DNA of 22,909 bases from an uncultured Oscillospiraceae bacterium (GTDB lineage Bacteria; Bacillota; Clostridia; Oscillospirales; Ruminococcaceae): positions 1 to 22,909 of the forward strand of contig CAKSPD010000018.1 in the NCBI GenBank assembly GCA_934481385.1, written 5' to 3'. The notes under the pieces were generated by a model. The model was given only the letters and a program-made list of their open reading frames with translations, did not search any database and had not been told where the DNA came from. This document shows positions 15,687 through 22,909 of the stretch, piece after piece. Positions within the stretch are counted from its first letter, which is position 1, and each line of letters opens with the position of its first letter. The position numbers were made by a program, and so were the translations under genes.

Positions 15687-16973
15687 ATGAAGTACAGAAA
15701 AATCATCACTTTTGCTACATCTCTTGCAGTAGTTTCATCACTTCTGACAATGGGCGGATGCAGTTCTGAAAAAAGCGGAAAAACTGTTGTACGAATGTTA
15801 CAGTACAAACCGGAAGCTGTAAAGGCTTTTGAAGCAATTGAACAGAGATTCAATGAAACCCATGACAATATCGAACTGAAAATAGAATCTCCTAATGAGG
15901 CTATGACTGTCCTTAAAACAAGACTGATAAAGGAAGATTATCCTGATATAGTCGGTATCGGCGGAGATATAAATTATTCAAATTTCCTTGATGCTGAACT
16001 TTTTATGGATATTTCAGATTTTGAAGGCCTTTCGGATATAAAGCCGGCTTATCTCCAGATTGAAAAAGACCTTGAATTTATTCCGCAGGACGGTGTATAT
16101 GCCCTTCCTTATGTGGCAAATGCTGCCGGAATTCTTTATAACAAAAAAATGTTCAGGGAAAACGGCTGGGAAGTTCCTGCAACATGGACAGAATTTACTG
16201 ACCTTTGCGAAAAAATTCAGTCCGAAACCGATATTTATCCGCTTTATTTCGGATATAAGGATACTTGGACTACTCTTGCACCATGGAATGCTCTTGCAGT
16301 AGGTCTTGCGGACGCTGATATATGCAGTCAGGTAAGTGCAGGAAAAACTACTTTTGCAGAAGGATATGCAGAAGTAGCTGAAAAGGATAAAAAGCTCCTT
16401 GATTACGGTGAACCTAATCCATATGCTTACAGCTATAATGATGCCTGTACAGCTTTCGCAAGAGGGGAGTCAGCAATGTATACAATAGGCAGTTATGCTG
16501 TTCCGCAGATTCTTTCAGTTAATCCTGATATGGAAATAGATTCATTTCCTTTCCCTGCAAATGACAATGAAGAAGACAACGTTCTTAACTCAGGTGTTGA
16601 CCTGCTCTTTGCAGTTATGAAAGAAACAAAAAACAAAGATGCTGTATATGAAGTTCTTAACTTCCTTTATGAAGATGAAACAGTTCAGATTTATCTCAAT
16701 GACCAGAGTGCTGTTCCATGTAAAAAAGGTGACTTTACACTTCCTTCAATGCTTGACGGTATGAAACAGTATATAGCAGATGACAGAATGTCTGACTATC
16801 ACGACCATCACTACCCGAGCGAAATGAGCGTTGATGCTATGATTCAGACTTATCTTATGGATACAAGTGAAAATTCTACTGAAACATTCCTTTCACGTTT
16901 TGACAAGGAATGGACAAGATACAATCGTGACCTTATCGAAAAGGTAAGAAAATATGAGGAGGGATTGAAATGA
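15687..16973 (+). CDS. msmE: Sugar ABC transporter substrate-binding lipoprotein (family 1, MsmE-like)
   Basis: This 428-residue lipoprotein captures oligosaccharides outside the cell for the two permeases encoded next. The signal peptide has a KYRK basic start and a hydrophobic core, then MGGC with the lipidated cysteine at C25. The mature part is a typical extracellular solute-binding protein family 1 fold (LKTRLIKEDYPDIVGIGGD near 72-90; ALPYVANAAGILYNKKMF near 138-155; the C-terminal DAVYEVLNFLYEDE). It is the first gene of an operon with sequential ATGA overlaps. By synteny with streptococcal msm genes (regulator, binding protein, two permeases, sucrose phosphorylase, alpha-galactosidase), raffinose-family sugars, melibiose or isomaltooligosaccharides are the likely ligands. 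The exact ligand cannot be read from sequence. Confidence 0.9.
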   Translation: MKYRKIITFATSLAVVSSLLTMGGCSSEKSGKTVVRMLQYKPEAVKAFEAIEQRFNETHDNIELKIESPNEAMTVLKTRLIKEDYPDIVGIGGDINYSNFLDAELFMDISDFEGLSDIKPAYLQIEKDLEFIPQDGVYALPYVANAAGILYNKKMFRENGWEVPATWTEFTDLCEKIQSETDIYPLYFGYKDTWTTLAPWNALAVGLADADICSQVSAGKTTFAEGYAEVAEKDKKLLDYGEPNPYAYSYNDACTAFARGESAMYTIGSYAVPQILSVNPDMEIDSFPFPANDNEEDNVLNSGVDLLFAVMKETKNKDAVYEVLNFLYEDETVQIYLNDQSAVPCKKGDFTLPSMLDGMKQYIADDRMSDYHDHHYPSEMSVDAMIQTYLMDTSENSTETFLSRFDKEWTRYNRDLIEKVRKYEEGLK

Positions 16974-17851
16974 AAAAATCCAAACCGATGTCAAGCCGTA
17001 CAAAAACATATGCCCTGATGATACTTCCGGCACTTATTCTTTTCTTCTTATTCAACACTGTTCCGCTTATAACAGGTGCATTTTACAGCCTTACAAACTA
17101 TCGTGGATATGGTTCATATGATTTTGTAGGACTCAGAAACTTTGCAGATTTGTTTCAGGATTCAAGAGTAGGAAAATCATACCTGTTCACATTCAAATAT
17201 GCCCTTTGCGGAACTATTTTAATCAATGTAATATCACTTCTTCTTGCTCTCGGACTTAACAGCAGGATAAAATTTAAAAATACGCTCAGAGGACTCTATT
17301 TCCTTCCGAATATTCTCGGCGGACTTATCGTAGGTTATATTTTCAGCTTTATTTTCACATATATCATTCCGACAGTTGCACAGAAAATCGGAATAGAATT
17401 TCTAAGCAACAGTATTCTCGCCAGTGAAAAATGGGCATGGGTAGGTGTTCTCATAGTAGGTGTATGGCAGAGCGTTGCGATGAATACAATCATCTACATT
17501 TCAGGACTTCAGACCATTCCGGGCGATATATATGAGGCAAGTGCTATTGACGGTGCAGGAAAATGGTGTACATTCCGTAAGCTCACACTTCCGCTTCTTG
17601 TTCCGTTTATATCAACAAACCTTATCCTCAGCACAAAGAATATGCTTATGGTATTCGACCAGATTATGTCCCTCACAAAAGGCGGTCCTGCACAGAGTAC
17701 CGAATCAATCTCCTATCTCATATACAAAAACGGTATGGACGGCGGACAGTTTGGTTTCCAGAGTGCCAACGCAGTAGTATTCTTTGTTGTAATCGTTACA
17801 ATTTCAGTTATACAGCTTGTATTTACCAATAAAAAGGAGGAGCAGTTATGA
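16970..17851 (+). CDS. msmF: Sugar ABC transporter permease (MsmF/UgpA-like)
   Basis: This 293-residue inner-membrane importer subunit has six predicted membrane helices, the first at about 15-37. It carries the EAA cytoplasmic loop (EASAIDGAGKWCTFRKLTLP, from residue 189) through which the ATPase couples to the channel. The family is MalF/UgpA type. The start codon overlaps the stop of the binding-protein gene as ATGA. An equal overlap joins it to the next permease, so the three are co-translated. It pairs with the second permease to form the channel. The symbol is by analogy with the streptococcal msm operon. Confidence 0.9.
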   Translation: MKKSKPMSSRTKTYALMILPALILFFLFNTVPLITGAFYSLTNYRGYGSYDFVGLRNFADLFQDSRVGKSYLFTFKYALCGTILINVISLLLALGLNSRIKFKNTLRGLYFLPNILGGLIVGYIFSFIFTYIIPTVAQKIGIEFLSNSILASEKWAWVGVLIVGVWQSVAMNTIIYISGLQTIPGDIYEASAIDGAGKWCTFRKLTLPLLVPFISTNLILSTKNMLMVFDQIMSLTKGGPAQSTESISYLIYKNGMDGGQFGFQSANAVVFFVVIVTISVIQLVFTNKKEEQL

Positions 17852-18753
17852 GTTCAGAAAAACATTTTGTGCCTCAGCCTGTACCTGTAAAGGTAAAAAG
17901 TGCCAGCGAAATAAAAGGCAAACCCGAAAAGCATAATATAACTGTAACAATACTGCTCATTCTTGGCTGTGTTACAATATTATTTCCGCTTTATATGACA
18001 ATAATAATAGCTCTAAAATCACCGTCAGAAATGACAAACGATGTTGCCGGAGCATTAAGCTTTCCTGATAAGCTCAGCTTTTCAAATTTCAGTGAAGCTA
18101 TGAGAGTAACAGATTTCTGGAACTCTCTTACAAACAGCATTATTATTACAGGTGTATCAATTGTTCTGTCACTTTTACTTCATTCAATGGCAGGTTATGC
18201 AGTGGGCAGAGCAATGGCTAACAATAAAAAGTTCAAGTTCATATATTTCTATATTGTAAGCGGTATGTTTGTACCGTTCGCAATACTGATGATGCCTCTT
18301 GTAAAGGAAACTGCACTTATGGGCATAGACAATATGTTAGGAGTAATTCTGCTTTATGTTGTATTCTATATGCCTATGAATGTAATGCTTTACAGCGGAT
18401 ACCTTAAAAATGTACCCCTTGCACTTGAAGAAGCTGCAAACATTGACGGAGCATCTACTTGGAGAACATACTGGACAATAATTTTCCCTATGATGAAACC
18501 TATGCATGCTACTGTCGCAATTCTTACAGCACTCGGCACTTGGAATGATGTAATGACTCCGCTTGTAATTATGTCAGGCTCAGAAAAAACTACACTTCCG
18601 CTTGCACAGCTCAACTTCCAGACACAGTTCGGTACAAACTATAACCTTGCATTTGCATCATATCTGCTTGCACTCGTTCCGATTCTTATATTCTACATTC
18701 TCTGTCAGAAGCATATTATCGGCGGTATAGCAAACGGTGCAGTCAAAGGCTGA
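17848..18753 (+). CDS. msmG: Sugar ABC transporter permease (MsmG/MalG-like)
   Basis: This 301-residue inner-membrane subunit pairs with the preceding permease. It has a ~30-residue hydrophilic N-terminus, a first membrane helix at about 32-55, further helices typical of the MalG group, and the EAA loop (EEAANIDGASTWRTYWTIIF, from residue 194). The C-terminus (GGIANGAVKG) is the usual MalG-type ending. GGAGG lies just upstream of the overlapping ATGA start. No nucleotide-binding subunit follows. The next gene is an enzyme, so the importer must use an ATPase encoded elsewhere (MsmK/MalK type). Confidence 0.9.
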   Translation: MSSEKHFVPQPVPVKVKSASEIKGKPEKHNITVTILLILGCVTILFPLYMTIIIALKSPSEMTNDVAGALSFPDKLSFSNFSEAMRVTDFWNSLTNSIIITGVSIVLSLLLHSMAGYAVGRAMANNKKFKFIYFYIVSGMFVPFAILMMPLVKETALMGIDNMLGVILLYVVFYMPMNVMLYSGYLKNVPLALEEAANIDGASTWRTYWTIIFPMMKPMHATVAILTALGTWNDVMTPLVIMSGSEKTTLPLAQLNFQTQFGTNYNLAFASYLLALVPILIFYILCQKHIIGGIANGAVKG

Positions 18754-18781
18754 TTAAAAAGAATTTTTCAAACACACCCCA

Positions 18782-18818
18782 ATACAGCAGTACAGATATA
18801 AAATCTGTACTGCTGTAT
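18782..18818 (+). other. Perfect 16-base-pair intercistronic hairpin
   Basis: Arms 18782-18797 (ATACAGCAGTACAGAT) and 18803-18818 are perfectly complementary around a 5-base loop. CAGTAAAAGGAGG follows, with no T-tract, so it is not a standard terminator in either direction. It lies between the second permease and the sucrose phosphorylase genes and ends seven bases before the ribosome site. It may protect or process the mRNA so that importer and enzyme segments are present in different amounts. Confidence 0.75.
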
Positions 18819-18840
18819 CAGTAAAAGGAGGATTTTAAAA

Positions 18841-20250
18841 ATGAAATTTCAGAATAAAATAATGCTTATAACCTATGCAGACAGTCTTGGAAAAAATCTT
18901 AATGAACTTCATACAATTCTTGATAAATATTACAGCAAAGCAGTAGGAGGAGTTCATATTCTTCCATTCTTCCCGTCATCAGCAGACAGAGGTTTTGCAC
19001 CGATGAGATATGACAAGCCTGATGAAAAATTCGGTACTTTTAAAGATATTGAAGAACTCGGAAAAGATTATTATCTGATGTTTGATTTTATGGTAAATCA
19101 TATTTCTGCACATTCCGAATACTTTCAGGATTATCTGAAAAACAAGGATAATTCAGAATATAAGGACTTCTTTATAACATATAGGGATTTCTGGGAAAAC
19201 GGCGAACCAACTGAAAAACAGGTTGATATGATATATAAACGCAAGCCGAGAGCCCCCTATATTGAGGCTGAATTTGCAGACGGAACTAAAGAAAAGGTAT
19301 GGTGTACTTTCTGTGAAGAACAGATTGACCTTGATGTTTCAAAGAAAAAGACAATGGATTTTATAAAAAATACTCTTAAAGACCTCTGTCATCACGGAGC
19401 ATCAGTAATCAGACTTGATGCATTTGCATATGCAGTAAAGAAACCTGATACAAGCTGTTTCTTCATTGAGCCTGATATATGGAATCTCCTCTATGATATT
19501 GAAGATACTGTCAAGGACTGCGGAGGAGAAATTCTTCCTGAAATTCATGAGCATTACACAATCCCGATGAAGATTGCAGAAAAAGGATTCTGGATTTATG
19601 ATTTTGCACTTCCTGTAATGGTTCTTCACGCACTCTATAATCATAATGGCAGATATCTCGTAAAATGGCTTGAAAAATGTCCTATGAAACAGTTTACAAC
19701 TCTTGATACACATGACGGTATAGGAATTGTAGATGTAAAAGACCTTCTTCCTGATGAAGAAATTGAAAAGGTTAAAGAACAGATGTACAGTCAGGGTGCT
19801 AATGTGAAGAAAATTTACAGCAGTGAGGCATATAACAATCTCGACATCTATCAGGTAAATACAACATACTATTCAGCACTCGGAAACAACGACAATGCAT
19901 ATCTGCTTGCAAGGGCAATACAGTTCTTTGCTCCCGGAATACCGCAGGTATACTATGTAGGAATGCTGGCAGGCGAAAATGATACTGAGCTTATGGAACG
20001 CACAAAGAACGGCAGAGATATAAACCGCCATTACTATACAGCAGAAGATGTTGAACATGAACAGAAACGTGAAGTAGTTCAGAATCTCAAATCGCTTATG
20101 GAACTCAGAAATTCAAATCCTGCTTTCAGCCTTGAGGGAAAAATGACAGCATCTTCAGAGGGAAATATGCTCACAATAACAAGAGAATATAACGGAAATA
20201 AAATAACTCTTACTGCAAATCTCAAAGATTACAGTTTTGAAATAAATTAA
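18841..20250 (+). CDS. gtfA: Sucrose phosphorylase (GH13 subfamily 18)
   Basis: This 469-residue cytoplasmic enzyme converts sucrose and phosphate to glucose-1-phosphate and fructose, saving an ATP compared with hydrolysis followed by kinase. The GH13_18 hallmarks are present: HILPFFPSSADRGFAP near 38-53, nucleophile D193 in VIRLDAFAYA, acid/base E234 in LPEIHEHY, and D292 in LDTHDGIGIVD. Length and residue numbering track the bifidobacterial enzyme (catalytic D192, E232, D290). Sucrose-6-phosphate or glucosylglycerate phosphorylases of the same subfamily are alternatives. Sucrose is favoured because an alpha-galactosidase gene follows at once and would release sucrose from raffinose. AAGGAGG (18825-18831) follows the intercistronic hairpin. 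It is the fourth gene of the operon. Confidence 0.88.
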   Translation: MKFQNKIMLITYADSLGKNLNELHTILDKYYSKAVGGVHILPFFPSSADRGFAPMRYDKPDEKFGTFKDIEELGKDYYLMFDFMVNHISAHSEYFQDYLKNKDNSEYKDFFITYRDFWENGEPTEKQVDMIYKRKPRAPYIEAEFADGTKEKVWCTFCEEQIDLDVSKKKTMDFIKNTLKDLCHHGASVIRLDAFAYAVKKPDTSCFFIEPDIWNLLYDIEDTVKDCGGEILPEIHEHYTIPMKIAEKGFWIYDFALPVMVLHALYNHNGRYLVKWLEKCPMKQFTTLDTHDGIGIVDVKDLLPDEEIEKVKEQMYSQGANVKKIYSSEAYNNLDIYQVNTTYYSALGNNDNAYLLARAIQFFAPGIPQVYYVGMLAGENDTELMERTKNGRDINRHYYTAEDVEHEQKREVVQNLKSLMELRNSNPAFSLEGKMTASSEGNMLTITREYNGNKITLTANLKDYSFEIN

Positions 20251-20263
20251 GGAGGATAAATTT

Positions 20264-22447
20264 ATGATATATACTGATAAAAAAGGCTTTTTCAGACTTT
20301 CAACAGAAAATACCGAATACCAGATGAAAGCAGATAAATATGGCGTCCTTGAACATGTATGGTACGGAAAAAAAGTCGGTGAAGATATGTCATATCTTCT
20401 CAATTATACTGATGTCGGCTTTTCAGGAAATCCCTACGATGCAGAAAACGAGAGAACATATTCTCTTAATACACTTCCTCTTGAATATGCATGTGAAGGG
20501 GCAGGGGACTACCGCATATCAGCGGTTTCAGTAATCCACAGAAATGGCAGTAAGGCTCTTGACCTTCGTTATAAAGGATACAGCATATCAAAAGGGAAAT
20601 ATTCCATAAAAGGACTTCCGGCTGTTTATGCAGATGAAACCGAGGCTGAAACACTTGAAATAACACTATGTGATACAGCTACGGAAACAGAAGTAATACT
20701 GCGTTACGGAGTAATTGAAAAGTATGATATAATTACCCGAAATGCAGTAATCAGAAACAAAAACGGAACACCAATAAAAATTGAAAAAGCATCAAGTCTT
20801 TGCATAGATATTCCGCAGGGCAACTGGGAATGGATTAACTTCTATGGCAGACATGCACTTGAACGCATACCTGAAAGAAAACCAGTTCTTAACGGAATAC
20901 AGGAATCATCAAGTAAAAGAGGTACTTCAAGTCATCAGCAGAATCCTTCTGTAATAATCTGTTCTCCTGACTGCGATGAAACAAAAGGTGAGTGTATCGG
21001 AGCATTTTTTGTATACAGCGGAAGCTTTAAAACACAGGTACAGCTTGATGAGCTTGAACAGGTTCGTCTTACAATGGGACTCAATCCGGAACTTTTTGAA
21101 TGGACACTTGAATCAGGAGAAGAATTTGAAACTCCTGAAGCTGTTATGACATACAGCAGTAACGGATTTTCAAAAATGAGCTATAATTTCCATAAGATAA
21201 TCCGTGAGCATATATGCAGAGGAAAATATAAGCTTTCAGAACGTCCTGTGCTTATAAACAACTGGGAGGCAACCTATTTTAACTTTGATGAAGAAAAAAT
21301 ACTGAATATTGCAAAACAGGCATCTGAGCTTGGCGTTGATATGCTTGTTCTTGATGACGGCTGGTTCGGAAAGCGTGATGATGATAATTCCGGACTCGGA
21401 GATTGGTTTGTGAACGAAAACAAAATTCGTGGCGGACTGAAAAGCCTTACAGAAAAAGTAAAGAATATGGGTATGAAATTCGGTATATGGTTTGAACCTG
21501 AAATGATTTCAGAGGACAGCGAACTTTACAGAAATCACCCTGAATGGTCAATACAGATTCCTGACAGAAAACCTGTAAGAAGCCGTTTTCAGCTTGTTCT
21601 TGATATGTCAAGGGAAGATGTTCAGAACTATCTGTTTGATGCTATAAGCAATATTCTTAAAAGTGCTGATATATCATATGTAAAATGGGATATGAACCGC
21701 AGTATAAATGACTGGTATTCGGAAGAACTTGATTCCAAACATCAGGGAGAACTTCCGCACCGTTATGTTCTCGGACTTTATGCACTTCTTGAAAGACTCA
21801 CGTCAGCTTTCCCCGATGTTATGTTTGAGGGTTGCAGCGGAGGAGGAGGCAGATTTGATGCCGGAATGCTATATTATTGTCCGCAGATATGGTGCAGTGA
21901 TGATACAGATGCCTTTGAAAGAACCAAAATCCAATATGGAACATCATATATTTATCCGATTTCAGCAACAGGTTCACATGTTTCAACTGTTCCGAATCAT
22001 CAGACAGGCAGAATAACTCCGTTTGAAACAAGAGGTATTACAGCTATGGCAGGAAGTTTCGGATATGAGCTTGACCTCGGAACTCTTTCTGATGATGAAA
22101 AAAGAGAAGTAAAAAATCAGATTAAGCGTTTCAAGGAATATGGTTCAATTATCCATAACGGAAGTTATTACCGCCTTACAAATCCTCTTAAAGACAAATC
22201 AGCAGTATGGAGCTATGTTTCTGAAGATAAAGATGAAGTTCTCGTACATGGAATGATTTACCGCACAGAACCGAATATGAACCGCAAGGCTGTAAAGCTT
22301 ATGGGACTTGATGAATCAGCAGAATATATTGATACATCAAGCGGAGAAACATACAGAGGTTCAGCTCTTATGAACGGCGGAATACTTCTTCCGGCATCAT
22401 GGGGAGATTATTTCCCGATAGAAATGCATCTTAAAATAAAAAAATAA
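20264..22447 (+). CDS. aga: Alpha-galactosidase, GH36
   Basis: This 727-residue cytoplasmic enzyme removes terminal alpha-galactose from raffinose, stachyose or melibiose. The length and layout match GH36 subgroup I: an N-terminal beta-sandwich (to about 330), a catalytic barrel with NNWEATYF and LDDGWFGKRDDD, nucleophile D476 in YVKWDMNRS, the glycine-rich FEGCSGGGGRFDAG, and the acid/base within the SDDTDA cluster (545-550), then a C-terminal beta domain. There is no signal peptide, so the substrate is imported intact. The gap to the phosphorylase gene is 13 bases and holds AGGAGG. With sucrose phosphorylase it would split raffinose to galactose, glucose-1-phosphate and fructose. No galactokinase or Leloir genes are present here, so galactose must be handled elsewhere. 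No terminator is visible after this gene. Confidence 0.92.
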   Translation: MIYTDKKGFFRLSTENTEYQMKADKYGVLEHVWYGKKVGEDMSYLLNYTDVGFSGNPYDAENERTYSLNTLPLEYACEGAGDYRISAVSVIHRNGSKALDLRYKGYSISKGKYSIKGLPAVYADETEAETLEITLCDTATETEVILRYGVIEKYDIITRNAVIRNKNGTPIKIEKASSLCIDIPQGNWEWINFYGRHALERIPERKPVLNGIQESSSKRGTSSHQQNPSVIICSPDCDETKGECIGAFFVYSGSFKTQVQLDELEQVRLTMGLNPELFEWTLESGEEFETPEAVMTYSSNGFSKMSYNFHKIIREHICRGKYKLSERPVLINNWEATYFNFDEEKILNIAKQASELGVDMLVLDDGWFGKRDDDNSGLGDWFVNENKIRGGLKSLTEKVKNMGMKFGIWFEPEMISEDSELYRNHPEWSIQIPDRKPVRSRFQLVLDMSREDVQNYLFDAISNILKSADISYVKWDMNRSINDWYSEELDSKHQGELPHRYVLGLYALLERLTSAFPDVMFEGCSGGGGRFDAGMLYYCPQIWCSDDTDAFERTKIQYGTSYIYPISATGSHVSTVPNHQTGRITPFETRGITAMAGSFGYELDLGTLSDDEKREVKNQIKRFKEYGSIIHNGSYYRLTNPLKDKSAVWSYVSEDKDEVLVHGMIYRTEPNMNRKAVKLMGLDESAEYIDTSSGETYRGSALMNGGILLPASWGDYFPIEMHLKIKK

Positions 22448-22491
22448 AATACAGCTTTAACTTTTTTTAGAAAAAATTTATTTATACCCTC

Positions 22492-22521
22492 TTGACTTTT
22501 CAGTGATATATATGATATAAT
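22492..22521 (+). promoter_or_regulatory. Promoter of the small 3' gene
   Basis: TTGACT (22492-22497) and TATAAT (22516-22521) are separated by 18 bases. A ribosome site AAGAGGT (22550-22556) follows ahead of the ATG at 22563. The small gene thus has its own promoter, although read-through from the sugar operon is also possible. Confidence 0.6.
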
Positions 22522-22562
22522 ATTAATATAAAATTTGATTTAATAAATAAAGAGGTATAAGA

Positions 22563-22850
22563 ATGGATAATAAAATCACTGAAAAGATTTTACTGAGTGA
22601 TAAAGACAAAATTATTATAGAGATTATCAAAGCTGTGCAGACAAAATCATTCGATATTGAATTTTTTTATAATAAATACGGAGAATCAGAAATAAAGGAT
22701 ATACTGATTTTCTGTACACAGGAACGTCTTTTGAAAGGCATAAGAGCAAAAGTAAAAAAAGATAAAAGTATTGAAGTCTGTGTGCTTAAACACCCTATTG
22801 TAACGTTCAGCGGTCTTATTTTCCTTCATGATAAAGGTGTTGAGATATAA
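22563..22850 (+). CDS. Small hypothetical protein, possible winged-helix
   Basis: This 95-residue soluble, charged protein is not confidently recognised. It begins with helical segments (DKDKIIIEIIKAVQTKSFDI; ESEIKDILIFCTQERLLKGI). A short beta-like stretch follows (SIEVCVLKHPIVTFSGLIFL), an order resembling a compact winged helix. The ending is reminiscent of small YjcQ-type proteins whose last strand reads I-T-x-x-G-x-x-F-L. A role as a small regulator is therefore possible but not shown. It has its own promoter and ribosome site and is followed directly by a bidirectional terminator, so it is a stand-alone gene. Confidence 0.6.
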   Translation: MDNKITEKILLSDKDKIIIEIIKAVQTKSFDIEFFYNKYGESEIKDILIFCTQERLLKGIRAKVKKDKSIEVCVLKHPIVTFSGLIFLHDKGVEI

Positions 22851-22851
22851 A

Positions 22852-22887
22852 AAAGCAGTATCCTTTTGGATACTGCTTTGCTTTTTT
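22852..22887. terminator. Bidirectional rho-independent terminator
   Basis: A 12-base-pair perfect stem (22852-22863 with 22868-22879, TTTT loop) is followed by GC and six T on the plus strand. On the minus strand the stem is also followed by a run of T. It can therefore end both the small plus-strand gene and a convergent minus-strand gene. Confidence 0.88.
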
Positions 22888-22909
22888 ACTGATATTTCTG
22901 GGCAAGAAG
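22886..22909 (-). CDS. Likely 3' end of a convergent minus-strand gene (partial)
   Basis: Read on the minus strand from the edge, an open frame gives LLAQKYQ and then TAA at 22888-22886, next to the bidirectional terminator. That is where a convergent gene would end. Only seven codons are visible, so the product is unknown and the call rests on position. Confidence 0.25.
   Translation of the reverse strand, partial: LLAQKYQ

Noticed and set aside
22448..22490. Terminator after the alpha-galactosidase gene
   Set aside because: T-rich and A-rich runs can pair weakly, but there is no G-C stem, so it does not qualify as a rho-independent terminator.

Overview
The window looks like chromosomal DNA from a low-G+C member of the Bacillota, most likely a Ruminococcus-type gut Clostridium. 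The signs are AT-rich sequence, strong AGGAGG ribosome binding sites, TTGACA/TATAAT promoters, and a streptococcal-like msm sugar operon. The genus is an inference from style and gene content and was not tested by a search.

Layout. (1) Positions 1-291 hold the end of an IS3-family insertion sequence, with the N-terminal part of OrfA on the minus strand and its own promoter. (2) Positions 359-7122 hold a strong promoter and a two-gene operon joined by an ATGA overlap. The first gene encodes a 1877-residue protein: Sm-like N-terminus, OB/cold-shock-like domain, TPR/helical solenoid, an alpha/beta domain, then a C-terminal AAA+/STAND-type ATPase with a winged helix. The second encodes a 348-residue protein whose C-terminus carries a HEPN-type R-x4-H motif. 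This is the best candidate for an undescribed system, possibly a defence or other conflict module. (3) Positions 7179-10210 encode a MacB/FtsX-type ABC permease and its ATPase, closed by a good terminator. (4) Positions 10396-11655 encode a diguanylate cyclase with a degenerate receiver, a PAS domain and an intact GGDEF domain.

(5) Positions 11648-22447 form a carbohydrate locus. An AraC regulator lies divergent from a GH31 alpha-glucosidase. A second AraC/MsmR-like regulator lies divergent from an operon encoding a sugar-binding lipoprotein, two permeases, a GH13 sucrose phosphorylase and a GH36 alpha-galactosidase. The expected route is import of a raffinose-type sugar, cytoplasmic removal of galactose, then phosphorolysis of the released sucrose to glucose-1-phosphate and fructose. 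No importer ATPase (MsmK-like) is encoded here, so it must come from elsewhere in the genome. (6) Positions 22563-22850 encode a small protein, probably winged-helix, followed by a bidirectional terminator. A likely convergent minus-strand gene enters at the right edge.

No gap between genes exceeds about 230 bases. No rRNA, tRNA or CRISPR array was seen.
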